Shown: one piece after another, positions 10,136 through 19,859 of the stretch
Layout of the letters: every line of letters starts with the position of its first letter
Numbering within the stretch: position 1 is the first letter of the stretch
NCBI GenBank assembly: GCA_031315915.1
Contig: JALDRK010000001.1
Location: forward strand, 246,300-310,299
Source: Nitrospirales bacterium
GTDB lineage: Bacteria; Nitrospirota; Nitrospiria; Nitrospirales; UBA8639
DNA length: 64,000 nt
Reading direction: 5' to 3'
Position numbers and translations under genes: made by a program
Notes under the pieces: generated by a model
Databases searched by the model: none
What the model was told of the DNA's origin: nothing
The model's input: only the letters and a program-made list of their open reading frames with translations

Positions 10136-10427
10136 CGGTCAGGCTAAAAAGGGAAGAGAGTCATTTGCCAAGAAAAGATTTTAACCAGCAAAATGTTTCC
10201 GACTTCTTCTCATTCTGGAAAGCAATTACCGTCCAGGCAAGACAGTGCAAGACGAAGCCTCGCGATCGGCTAGCGTTCCGCATTTCTCCCTCTTCGTTAT
10301 CTCTTGCCAGGACCTCATCGTATTTTTCTCATTGACGCCGCACACAACTGCCTAACACGTTGAAAAATTCACGAGCAATCATGTTCACGGCCACAGGAAC
10401 TCCACTGCGCCATCGAGGAGCATAACC
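10136..10427. other. Intergenic region between glgE and the MscS gene
   Basis: About 290 bp without a credible ORF on either strand. It presumably carries the promoter of the channel gene; no strong motif was recognised. Confidence 0.5.
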
Positions 10428-11309
10428 ATGGATTTTTCAACAATTTGGAATGCCTTGGATCAGTTTTTTACCTATCCTTTATTTACGGTCAATCAAACTC
10501 CGATTACGCTCTCCTCCCTGATGTTCTTTATGATCATCGTGAGTGTCTTCTGGATAACCAACGCCCTGATTCGGCGATTCCTCCATGACCGTATCCTCAA
10601 ACGTTTCAAAATCCCCCTAGCCACTCAATATACCTTGACCAGAATAATTCAATATTTCCTTTTGTTTATCGGAGTGATTATTGCCTTTCAGGTTATTGGC
10701 GTCGACCTAAGTGGACTGGCGGTAATATTCGGATTTTTGTCTGTGGGGATCGGTTTTGGACTTCAAAATCTGACTTCCAATTTCATAGCTGGACTCATGT
10801 TGTTATTGGAACAACATATACAGGTGGGCGACCGGATTACGGTTGGAGACACCGAAGGAGATGTCACCGAAATCAATATTCGATCCACCACCATCCGCTC
10901 CCTTAATAATATTGCCATCGTCGTGCCCAACAGCGAATTCATCTCGAATACGGTCATTAACTGGTCTCATGGTGATCCGAAAACACGGCTCGAAATTGAT
11001 GTCGGGGTATCATACAATTCCGACCTCGACCAAGTTATGGACTCCCTTCTGACAGCGGCCAAGGAACATCCCCTGATTCTCCCCCACCCCGCGCCCAAAG
11101 CCTGGTTGTTGAGCTTCGGAGATTCTGCATGGAACATGCGTTTATTGGTTTGGGTGGGAGATCCTCAAGGCAGGCGGCAAATTCAATCCGACATCAATTG
11201 CGCCATCGTGAAAAACTTTCGAAAACATGGGATTGAGATTCCGTTTCCGCAGCGGGATCTTCATGTTCGTACACCCTTGCCTCTCCCCATTTCTACGACC
11301 GGGACATGA
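10428..11309 (+). CDS. MscS-family mechanosensitive channel
   Basis: Full-length, E. coli-MscS-sized channel (293 aa). Three N-terminal membrane helices end in the glycine/alanine-rich pore helix (LSVGIGFGLQNLTSNFIAG). The beta domain follows (VGDRITVGDTEGDVTEIN, VVPNSEFISNTVINWSH), and the C-terminal alpha/beta domain forming the cytoplasmic cage ends with GIEIPFPQRDLHVR. Located in the inner membrane, it should protect against hypo-osmotic stress. It follows the treS-glgE operon and is more canonical than the MscS-like proteins at 3.7, 23.8 and 46.4 kb. Confidence 0.93.
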   Translation: MDFSTIWNALDQFFTYPLFTVNQTPITLSSLMFFMIIVSVFWITNALIRRFLHDRILKRFKIPLATQYTLTRIIQYFLLFIGVIIAFQVIGVDLSGLAVIFGFLSVGIGFGLQNLTSNFIAGLMLLLEQHIQVGDRITVGDTEGDVTEINIRSTTIRSLNNIAIVVPNSEFISNTVINWSHGDPKTRLEIDVGVSYNSDLDQVMDSLLTAAKEHPLILPHPAPKAWLLSFGDSAWNMRLLVWVGDPQGRRQIQSDINCAIVKNFRKHGIEIPFPQRDLHVRTPLPLPISTTGT

Positions 11310-11421
11310 GGTCCTTCTCCATGATTCCGACAAGAATTTTGTATGGACTGGTCCTGAAAGACAAGACATCTCACCGCAATTCAAGGTCTCAATAACGAGA
11401 ACAGCCGCCGAGAAAGGCTCA

Positions 11422-12621
11422 ATGATGGCCCATTCAAGAAACAATAAAGTCGGTTTTCCCTTTTTCCCGCCTTACAGATTGAACCAGATTTGTCCATCAC
11501 AAATTCGCGAAAACATGCGACTGGCCTTGGAACACGATGCCATTAATCTGGCTCAAGGTCGTCCTGACTTTCCCACCTCTCCAATGGTCAAACAGGCTGC
11601 AATTGATGCGATTGCCAACGACCACAATCAATATTCAGTTTCCTGGGGATTGGCAGAATTACGGGAAGCGATTGCCAAAAACATGCAAGAACGTTTCGAT
11701 CTGACGTTTGATCCGGACACAGAGATCACCATTACCTGCGGGGTCACGGAGGCAATCGTTTCAGCCATGCTGGCCATAGTAGAGACTGGCGATGAGGTCA
11801 TTATCATCGAACCCGCGCACGAAAATTATGTGCCGGCGGTGTATTTTGCGAGCGGTATGCCGAGATTTGTTACCCTACGACCGCCGGACTACCATTGCAG
11901 CCGAATGAACTTCGATCCGCCATAAGCCCACGCACCAGGGCCATCATTCTGAATACCCCGCATAATCCCTCCGGCCATGTGTTCACCAAAGAAGAACTGA
12001 CGGCCATCCTGGCTCTGGCAGAACAGCACGGAATCTATGTCGTAACGGATGAAATTTACGATCATCTCTACTACGAACCCTATCGTCATATAGCCCCGGC
12101 CACACTGGCGCCCAACTGGAACGGTTGGGTCGCGGCGGCTTGTCAAATTTGGCGCCGCCACTGGATGGCGTCTCGGCTATGTCCTGGCCTCCAAGGATGT
12201 GACTTCAGCAATGAACCGTCCATGACTATCTGACGAGTCTGTGCGCCCACTCCATTTCAACATGCTGCTATTACGGCGTTGGCTTTACCCGAGACGTACT
12301 ATGCCGAGCTTCGGGCGACATTCCTGCAGCGTCGTGACTTCATAATAAAAATACTGACCGAAAGTGGATTTTGAGCCTTATCTCCTCAGGGAGCCTATTA
12401 CCTTCTGGCGGGCTAGTGCCTCCTGGGGACACAGCGGTGATTCACAATCATTTACCAAACGGTTAATTACCGAAGCGAAAGTGGCGGTGGTTCCGGGCAA
12501 TGCCTTTTACTATCAGGCCGAAGATCTTGGACTGCGGCTTGTGCGATTTGCCTTTGCCAAAACCAGCCCGGTTCTCCAAGATGCCGGCAAAAAACTTGGC
12601 AAGGCATTTCAGAGCAGTTGA
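11422..12621 (+). pseudogene. PLP-dependent class I/II aminotransferase, multiply frameshifted
   Basis: Remnant of a fold-type I aminotransferase of about 390 aa. The intact first part (ATG 11422) shows NLAQGRPDFPTSP, NQYSVSWGLAELREAIA and TCGVTEAI. The frame is lost near 11890 and continues as LNTPHNPSGHVFTKEEL and YVVTDEIYDHLYYEPY. The PLP-lysine motif is recovered only if one A is added in the short A-run at 12145-12147 (S-K-F-G-A-A-T-G-W-R-L-G-Y). Further shifts lie near 12220 and 12370 before the C-terminus ending at 12621. At least four indels separate otherwise well-conserved motifs. Substrate not determinable. Either real decay or a poor consensus is possible. Confidence 0.8.
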
Positions 12622-12654
12622 GGGTAAAATCTCCTCACGGCTTTGTTCACCCTG

Positions 12655-13559
12655 ATGGAGAATTTTTCTAATCTCCCTGCCCATTATTCAGTATGGCAAG
12701 AAGCTAAAAAAAGAAAAAATTTTCGTGGATTCGCAGAGAGTTTACACACAAATCTGGAACCGGCATTTGAACGGGGCCAAGCCATTGATTCCCGCCAGCG
12801 TCTCAATGATGTCCTTCTTAAGAACTATCATCCCGGTCGACTGTCGAAAGTCTCCGTCGGATGCGTAGAGCACGAAACCATTCGATAAGAGAAACCAACT
12901 AGCCATGCACCAGGACGTCAGCAAGGCGGTGGGATATAACACGATACAAGGTATCTTACACAACCATTTTCTTGCCGAGTGGGCAGACGGGATGTGCGAA
13001 TTTCCACGCAGGTTCATGAACGAAATCTGTTCAGGGGATTGGCTGCCACAATACACGAACTTGGACATGCGCGTTACGAATAAGGGCTCCCGGTGTGACC
13101 AGATGAAACGGCGGTACATTCGGCAACCTCAACCGGTGTGCATACATTACAGTCTCGACTATGGAGAACACGATTGGCCGAATACTGTGATTTTATCGGT
13201 GGCTACAACCGCTGGGCACTCGATATTTTCCTGATAAGCTCTTCGATCCGGAATTGGTCTTCTTAATTGTCCAATCGATTGACTTCGAGAAGCATCCGGA
13301 TCTTCGCTGAGGAAGTTTCTACAACCTGCGTGTTACTTTACGGTTTGAAATGGACTTCGCTTGACAGGATCGACGAATCGGGATTGAGGATGTTCCCACC
13401 GAACACAGCGTCATTCTTTGCCGTCATCAGGGATTATTACTCCGATTTGGAGCACCGCATCGAAGAGGGAGATTTTGCAACCATTTTAAAGCAGGTGGAA
13501 TGCGAGATCATATCCGAGACTTCTTGAGCTATCTCTTTGATCGGTATATCACTCTTTGA
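12655..13559 (+). pseudogene. M32 (Taq-type) metallocarboxypeptidase remnant with deletions and frameshifts
   Basis: Decayed zinc carboxypeptidase of family M32. In different frames it still shows VWQEAKKRKNFRGFAESL, then DVRISTQVHERNLFRGLAA followed by the zinc motif IHELGHARYE (HExxH, around 13035-13085). Later come SRLW(E)NTIGR and FYRWLQPLGTRYFPDKLF (after one-base correction), then RIFAEEV and HRIEEGDFATILK. Compared with the ~500-aa family, the first ~125 residues, the linker before the DVRI motif and the segment holding the QDVHWSxGxFGYFPTY motif are absent, and in-frame stops occur. The deletions argue for genuine pseudogenisation rather than sequencing error alone. Confidence 0.72.
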
Positions 13560-13597
13560 CTCATTCCGATTTCTCTTCATCCCATTAGCCGGGGGAA

Positions 13598-15058
13598 TCA
13601 ACCCTCTGATTCTGCATGCTTATTTTTAAACTGTTGTTTGTCGATGTCGTAAGCTTTAAGCTTGCGAAGGAGAGTTCGTCGGCTCATACCGGCCTGATTG
13701 GCCGATTCAGCAATGCGACCATTATTGTCCGACAACACCGTTTCTAAATATTCTTTTTCGAGAGTGCTGAGGTGCGGCTCAAGATAAGCCGCCAGCGTGA
13801 GAGAAGAATGAACAGATGAAGATAATCACCCTGACTTTGATACTGGATCCACCTTGGCTGCTTCAGGAGCCGGAGACAGCGAGGAAGCCCCGGAATCTCT
13901 TGAGAATATAATACCTCTGTCAGATCTTCAAGTGGTCAATTCCCGTGTGTGCCCTTTCAACACCAGCCGTTGCGCGAGATTTTCCAATTGACGCACATTA
14001 CCCGGCCAGCCTGCTCCAAGAGTAAAGCCTCTGAACGATTGGTGCAACCGACAGTCCATTCCATACTCCGCACACATCTGTTTTAAAAAATGCCCGAACA
14101 AATATAAGATATCTTCTCGTCGCTCCCGTAATGGCGGAACTTCCAAGCGAATGACATCCAGGCGGTAGAAGAGGTCTTCGCGAAAGGATCCCGTTTGAAC
14201 AGCATTGGCCAGCGAGGCATTCGTCGCCGCAATGACACGTGCATCAATTGGGACTTCATGATGGGACCCAACCGGCCTCACCGTCTGTTCCTGCAATACC
14301 CTCAAAAGACTCAGTTGAGTTTGAACCGGCATATCCCCAATTTCGTCCAATAAAATCGTGCCGCCATCCGCATACCGAAACAGGCCTTGTTTTTGTTGAT
14401 GCGCCCCGGTGAACGCTCCCCGTTCATGACCAAACAGCTCCGATTCAATAATTTCCGGACTGATCGTGCTGCAATTGACTGCCACGAATCGTCCGGTCCG
14501 CCCGGATTGTCGGTGGATGGCACGCGCCAGTAAGTCTTTGCCCGTTCCCGTTTCCCCCACAATTAATACCGTGGCGTCAGAGCTCGCAGTGCGGACAATG
14601 GTTTGAAAAATATCCCACATGACTCCATTGCGACTGAGTATGCCTTCAAAGCTTCGCATTTCTTTACGAGCCTGACGGAAATCTTTTGTATCAGTGGATA
14701 CTCGGTGATGATTCTGAATGGCTTCTATGGCCTGATGCAGTTTTTCATAGGAATCTTCAAAAATGACGTCGGTGGCTCCGTTCTTCAAGACCGTATGTAC
14801 ATAGGCTGCATCGGCCCCAGGTTTAAATACCAACACATCGAGGTAGGGTCTGCTTTCTTGTATAGCATTCATCATATCGAGCATGCGGGAATCTCCAAGG
14901 TACTGGCCCTCGAGAATGACCAGACGGGCATGCGAACCAATCTCCAAGGTTTTTAGATTTTCTGATGGTTCCAATCGGACAACACCTAATCCCTTACGGC
15001 CTAAGGCATCTTCCAAATCACGAGAACCTATAATGACTATGGAGAAAGATTCCGACAT
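13598..15058 (-). CDS. Sigma-54-dependent activator with degenerate receiver domain (C-terminus frameshifted)
   Basis: Enhancer-binding protein. The N-terminal domain (residues 1-125) has a response-regulator-like fold pattern, but the phospho-acceptor position reads LVILEG, with Glu where Asp is expected. The AAA+ domain has GETGTGKD (Walker A), GAFTGA (in HERGAFTGAHQQKQG), LLDEIGD (Walker B) and WPGNVRQLENLAQR. A stop appears at 13928; removing one T there restores T-T-E-D-L-T-E-V-L. A further shift lies in the linker before the Fis-type helix-turn-helix (RIAESANQAGMSRRTLLRK), and the frame ends at 13598. It is transcribed divergently from the GNAT gene; palindromes at its start codon and a -24/-12 promoter beyond suggest that operon as its target. 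Confidence 0.85.
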
Positions 15059-15076
15059 TGAGACACCATTGTCTCA
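15059..15076. promoter_or_regulatory. Operator-like palindrome 1 (TGAGACA-N4-TGTCTCA)
   Basis: Perfect 7-bp inverted repeat TGAGACA (15059-15065), CCAT, TGTCTCA (15070-15076), touching the start codon of the sigma-54 activator. Probable binding site of that activator, acting both as autoregulatory operator and upstream activating site. Confidence 0.6.
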
Positions 15077-15098
15077 TAAAATAGAAAAGAGTCAAAGC

Positions 15099-15117
15099 TG
15101 TCCCAAATTTTGAGACA
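15099..15117. promoter_or_regulatory. Operator-like palindrome 2 (TGTCCCAAATTTTGAGACA)
   Basis: Imperfect 19-bp palindrome sharing the TGAGACA/TGTC half-sites of the palindrome at 15059-15076; the two centres are about 40 bp apart, roughly four helical turns. A third half-site-like GTCCCAA follows near 15122. It lies about 50-65 bp upstream of the sigma-54 promoter at 15166, a usual distance for enhancer-binding-protein sites. Confidence 0.6.
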
Positions 15118-15165
15118 ATTAAGTCCCAAAAACACATATTATTACTAAAAACAACTAGTTATGCT

Positions 15166-15181
15166 TGGAACAAGTCTTGCG
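15166..15181 (+). promoter_or_regulatory. Sigma-54 (-24/-12) promoter facing the GNAT / ATP-grasp genes
   Basis: TGGAACAAGTCTTGCG has the invariant GG and GC with 10-base spacing and a TTGC -12 element. It is directed away from the divergently encoded sigma-54 activator. The GNAT start is about 400 bp downstream, so a long leader would be made. Confidence 0.65.
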
Positions 15182-15588
15182 GATCGTTCATTAAATAACT
15201 TTGATGACTCACACTCTATGGAAATCAATGAACTTCGACAGGAGGTGTACGGGTTTTCATTCCGGTTATTGAGCCAAGACCATTTTTCTGGTTGCGCTTA
15301 AAAACCATATGCAAGGCCATGGGAATACAAACATACTGCATACTGTAAGGTCAGATGGCCATTCCCAGCCGATAGGCTACTGGTTGAAGGTGACGAAAAT
15401 CTAGAGAGAACGGTTTTCGTACCGAAATCCAAGAGTTAGAGGGTGTAAATTTGGTGTGAACGAAGGAAAGGGATGTTCATGCCAAAGTACTCGCCATAAA
15501 TATTCAAAACATAAAAATAAGCGCTTCTATCGGCTATCCGTATTCTGGAAACTCACAACCTATCACTTATTTGAAAGGAATACGAAAA
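15182..15588. other. Long leader between the sigma-54 promoter and the GNAT gene
   Basis: About 400 bp with no secure gene. A 27-codon ORF from ATG near 15219 is open but lacks recognisable features. If the promoter at 15166 is real, this stretch is transcribed and could hold a leader RNA or leader peptide. Confidence 0.4.
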
Positions 15589-16176
15589 GTGAATTTCAAT
15601 ATGCAAATTGAAGAACGACTGCACCGCAGATCTGGGCGAAGATCAGCCCAAAGGCGCTTGGATATACAGCCAGCCAAAAGACATGAAATGGTGATTGCCG
15701 CCAATATTCTTCGATCATCCGCGGATTGGTATCGGCCATTTCTGGCAGAAAAGGATATGGCGCAACATGAGGTGGATGAGTCATGGGGAGAATTTGAGTT
15801 TGCACGGCGGCAATTTTACATTGGGCGGTATGAGGGAGCGCCGGTCGGTGTCCTTTCCACCCAATCCGTCGGAGATATGGTGTATATCGGATATATTTAC
15901 GTGTATGGGCACAAAACTGGACGCGGTTTTGGGCCGCAATTACTCAACCACGCCCGTGATGTGGCTTGGCAGGACGGAAAACGCGGCATGGTGTTGATCG
16001 CTCACCCAAAGGCTCATTGGGCCACCCGTGCTTACCGCCGTTTCGGGTTTGAATGCATTGCGACCACTCGGGAGCAAGTGTTAGGTTGGCGCGATGGTTG
16101 GCTGAAGCCTTACTATGAAGAGGGCTTCGAGCTGTACCAATACCTATTTTCCGACATACAGTTCCCCACAAACTAA
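15589..16176 (+). CDS. GNAT-family N-acetyltransferase
   Basis: Acetyl-CoA-dependent N-acetyltransferase of about 195 aa, the only fully intact gene of this block. The GTG at 15589 is chosen because AAAGGA lies about 10 bases upstream; an ATG at 15601 is the alternative. GNAT features: a beta strand/bulge region with YIGYIYVYGHKTGRGFGPQLL (the R/Q-x-x-G-x-G/A acetyl-CoA loop appears as HKTGRGFG), and near the C-terminus AHWATRAYRRFGFE, the usual N/A-x-x-A-x-x-x-Y-x-x-x-G-F pattern. It is followed by an ATP-grasp ligase, suggesting acetylation of an amino acid or peptide intermediate; substrate unknown. Confidence 0.85.
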   Translation: MNFNMQIEERLHRRSGRRSAQRRLDIQPAKRHEMVIAANILRSSADWYRPFLAEKDMAQHEVDESWGEFEFARRQFYIGRYEGAPVGVLSTQSVGDMVYIGYIYVYGHKTGRGFGPQLLNHARDVAWQDGKRGMVLIAHPKAHWATRAYRRFGFECIATTREQVLGWRDGWLKPYYEEGFELYQYLFSDIQFPTN

Positions 16177-16285
16177 CATCTCTTCTCTGCTGATCTGATT
16201 TGATGCCTTCCAGCGGTTCCCCTGGGACTGCATGGCGGGGCTCAAGAATCAAGCAATTTAAGAATTAGGAAGAAAGGAGATTCAA

Positions 16286-17486
16286 ATGGCTAAAAAAGCG
16301 CCTGTGGCCCTGTTAGGCTATAGCCTGGAAACGATGGAAGCGGCAAAAGAGCACAAAATCCCCTTTGTCGCGGTCGTGCCGGAAGGATTCGACATCGCGT
16401 TAAAAGAAGATGGGGTGGATGTCACGACCTGGGACTTTGGCATGCACAACCAGAACTCCGACCGGCTCTATGAAAAATTGGTTGAGCGTGGCGTCGGTCA
16501 TGCGGTCCCATTGTATGAAGAGACCGTGGAATGGGCCGGGTCCCTGAACACCCGCCTGCAAAAAGATCCCCGTGCCTTTCAGCGTGCCCTGCTCTTCCGG
16601 GACAAAGCCATGATGAAGCGGAATGCGCAAATAAGACGGCATTCGTGTTGGGGTATTCGAGGAAATTCGCTCGCGCGAGGAAGCCCTGGCGTTTTTTGAA
16701 GATATCAACGAAGCTGTAGACTACGCTTACAGGAGGAAGTACCCGAACCGAGTTGCATCTGAAACCCTGTCGGCGGCCGGCAGTGTCGGACATGTGTTTG
16801 TCGAAGCCGACAAGACATTATCCCAGTCTTCCCGACGATGCCTTCCCTGTCTGGCCGAGCCATTTGGCCGGTCAGGAATTTTGGTTAAATGCTGTTATCC
16901 ATAACGGAAAAATCGAGTTCATGAATATCACGGAATATGTGCATTTGGGCTATTCCCAAATCGTCCCAGAAACCCCGGCTCAGTAAACACCGCCCAAAAA
17001 TTCAGCGGGCCATAAAAAAACTCTTGAAGGCATTCGGGATCGTCAACGGCATGATTCATCAGAATATTTCCTGGATCAAGAAGGGGAATTACATTTTGGA
17101 GAAGTCGCAGCGCGTGCCCGGCGGTCATATCTTCGAACTCATTCAAAAGCCCATGGCTTTAATCCTTATGCCGCTTTGTTGCTCTGCTCCGATCCTACGA
17201 CTCCCAAATCCGTCCTCGATAAATTTTTCCCCAAAGAAGATCATCCTATTTATGCCGCCAATCTGATGGTGTACCCGCGGAAAGCCACGGTTCATCAGCT
17301 TGCCTTTCCTCAGGAATTGGCCAACCACAGTATATGGACCGGCATACCATGTTTGAACCGGTCGCCAAAGTCGCTCAGCGTGTGGGGTTCGGCAATCACT
17401 ATGGAACGGTATTTTGGCCGGGAAAAACCCGGAAATCTACGCGATCTCGTGACGAAATATGAGGGGAGTATGATTTCTATGAATGA
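16286..17486 (+). pseudogene. ATP-grasp amino-acid/peptide ligase, multiply frameshifted
   Basis: ATP-grasp enzyme of about 395 residues in its ancestral frame, with a strong ribosome site (AAAGGAG) before ATG 16286. The first ~115 codons are clean (VALLGYSLETMEAAKEHKIP, FQRALLFRDKAMMKRNAQI). The frame then shifts repeatedly (about 16635, 16800, 17065, 17110, 17140) while conserved pieces remain legible: AGIRVGVFEEIRSREEALAF, NGKIEFMNITEYVHLGYS, DQEGELHFGEVAAR, PGGHIFELIQK and GFNPYAALLLCSDPTTP. GEVAAR-PGG is typical of carboxylate-amine/peptide-forming ATP-grasp ligases. The stop at 17486 overlaps the next start. Almost all damage is single-base indels. Confidence 0.78.
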
Positions 17487-19461
17487 TTCGCCTAACGGTT
17501 CGTCCCACCCTGAACCATCCGCGGCGAACGCCAGACAAGAACATGCTTTCCTGCAGGCCCTTGAGATCTTGGAACAGGCCAGACCTTTTGCCAAAGCCAA
17601 GTATCAGACCGAAGTCATCCGTCGGGCCACCGATTTATTCGAAAGCGACGAGGGCCTCCACATCGTCAGACGACAGTCTCATCGCTTTGACTCCGCAGGG
17701 TGTTTCATGCCGGCCCCTGGGAACACCCGGATCGGTTGCTACCGGAGCTAGTGGGTGGTGGACTCAGGGCCGAAGGAACGGTAATCCGTCGTTAGAAATG
17801 CTCAGCGAGCTCCGTGTCCTATCCATCGCTGCCGGTGAATCCACAACACCAGAAATTTTCTTCTCAAGAAGCTCTCGACTTTTTACGAACCGTTATGGGT
17901 CTTAATCTCCGATTTGCTGTATGGGTGAGACCGAAAGAGTCTCGCCTGCGACCAGTCTACGCACGGGCAAGACGCTTATTCGCGTTGATTGAGAAGGAAG
18001 TATCTGCCGAGCTTACTGGAACAGGTTCTCGATGACATTGATGCACGATTGGCCCAGCGCCCTATCGACGTAACAGTCACGTTGCGAATGATCGAGCAGG
18101 CTAAACATATTCCAACCGGACCCGACCCCAAGTTGGCAAGACTCGACCGTCTCCTCAAGGCCACCGGCCCCCACGCCATTGGCAGAAGGCAGGCTCCACG
18201 GCCAACTGTCGCAATCTTCTGCCTACAATCACACCCCATGAGCTTCAGAATGAGGCGAAAGTCGTCGGCGCAAATTGTTGACATTAACTTGGATTATCCA
18301 GTGAGTACCAGAGCCGTCTTATTCTTCAACATGTGCTCAAGAATGACACCGCAGTCTTGTATAGCCTTGGATTTGACAGGGTGGGTCAGGCTCACATGGA
18401 GCAGAACCGGGAAAAGGTCATGGAGTTGATGCGTCGACCATCCATCCAGCCACAAGCTGGATCATCTGGAGTTTCGACAGATGCTGGAACGCATGCTTCT
18501 GGCTCAGCCAGAAGTAGCCGATGAATACGACCAATTGAGCAACCTGGATTTGTGCCTCAAAGCCCAACAAATCATCAAAAATTGCCCGTGGGTCGGGAAT
18601 CAGTGCCAACGCCGCAATTGTAGGAGGTGTGGTGGCCATGTTGGGACAGCCCCTGGGCGTGGGACAGGGGAACAACCCCACGTGCCAGGGCGCGCCCAGG
18701 GCATTGAGTCTTTGGAGTCTCCATGATCCCGGCTATTTAATTCGTTGTTAACCAGCCCCAGTGCGGCGCGTGATAATACCGTGGAATTCCTCTTTGAGGT
18801 ACGGAATTTTCTCCGGTGCAATTGGAGGAGGGTTGCGGAAGGCAAATTCGATTTGAGGCTGGATCCTGTTTCGCAGATTCTCTGCACCTCATCTGGATCG
18901 TATCTACGATGAAATGATGCGAAGGGAGCGGCCTTACGGGAGGCCCACACAAATGGGTCAACCCGGCATTGTACGGGCGATGGGTGCCGAACAGCTTGAT
19001 TTCCCCCTTTAATCTGATCAATCAAACAGTTGTCGGGTACGAGGACTTTTTGCGCCTATTTTATGCCCATCACCCAAAATATGATGGAGGTCATGATCTG
19101 GTGTATCCCAATCCTGTGGGACTCCGCTATCACCAATGTCCATGGGGTTTTTTTAGGATATCACGCGGTCTCGATCCAACGTGTGGCAGAAGACCCGGGA
19201 GGAAAGGTTCGCGTCTATTTTTTCAATCCGAACAATGAAGGACGTCAAAACTGGGGCAGAGGTGTTGAACCGAGCGTAGTCGGTCACGGTGAGATTCCAG
19301 GAGAATCATCTCTTTCCTTCGATCACTTTGCGGCCCATCTCTACGCCTTTCACTATCATCAGATGGAAGTGGGGGAACCCAAAAATGTGCCGGATGAAAC
19401 CATTGCCGAGGTGACTACACATGCCAAGGAAGGGTGGGGACAGGCCTTTACCTGGTTATAA
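17479..19461 (+). pseudogene. Large unrecognised protein with papain-like Cys/His/Asn spacing, multiply frameshifted
   Basis: Ancestral product of roughly 650 aa, overlapping the ATP-grasp stop codon. Legible pieces in order: QALEILEQARPFAKAKYQTE, EALDFLRTVMGLNLRF, SLLEQVLDDIDARLAQRP, LKNDTAVLYSLGFDRVGQAH, MLLAQPEVADEYDQLSNL, GGVVAMLGQPLGVGQGNN followed by PTCQGARALSLWS, then NVHGVFLGYHAVSIQRV, VRVYFFNPNNEGRQNWG and GESSLSFDHFAAHLYAFHY. I do not recognise the family. The order Cys (after GQGNNPT), His (in GYHAV) and Asn (in FFNPNNEG) resembles papain/transglutaminase-fold enzymes; this is inference only. Numerous indels and some stops break it. Confidence 0.6.
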
Positions 19462-19495
19462 TTCTAGTCAGGCTTGAACAAGGAAGGGGTAGAGC

Positions 19496-19768
19496 ATGTC
19501 TTTTTTAACAATCAGGCAAGTCACATTAGCCGGCGAACGAAAAACGCTCATTAATCTGTCGGCACTAGCCTATATCCAAGAAATCATTCCCGACCAGGAT
19601 CTCGGTTGGCAAGTCGGCCTGGAACCCACGAGAGCCCTTATTTTTTTGCATCATAAGCCGGAGCCGATTATTTCCCTCGATAACCCAGACGATCTCGTGC
19701 GACAAGTCAGCGTCAACACGGCGGATGACAAACAAATACCTCCGAAACCGTCAAAAAAACCGAAGTAA
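19496..19768 (+). CDS. Hypothetical small protein (90 aa)
   Basis: Intact small ORF with a ribosome site (AGGAAGGGG) before ATG 19496, 35 bp after the preceding large gene, so probably the last gene of the same operon. It has no signal peptide or membrane helix. The N-terminal half is beta-rich (TIRQVTLAGERKTLINLSAL) and the tail is lysine/proline-rich (PPKPSKKPK). No family recognised. Confidence 0.6.
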   Translation: MSFLTIRQVTLAGERKTLINLSALAYIQEIIPDQDLGWQVGLEPTRALIFLHHKPEPIISLDNPDDLVRQVSVNTADDKQIPPKPSKKPK

Positions 19769-19859
19769 ATTTATTTTCTCTTAGCCCTAGGAACATTCCA
19801 TTACCGAACGACCCCTTCCAACAAACTCAGGGAATGGCCATGGCCCTCTCCTCTGGCTC

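Noticed and set aside
12905..13234. ORF of 109 codons as a separate gene
   Set aside because: It is one frame of the broken M32 carboxypeptidase; the zinc motif is in the neighbouring frame.
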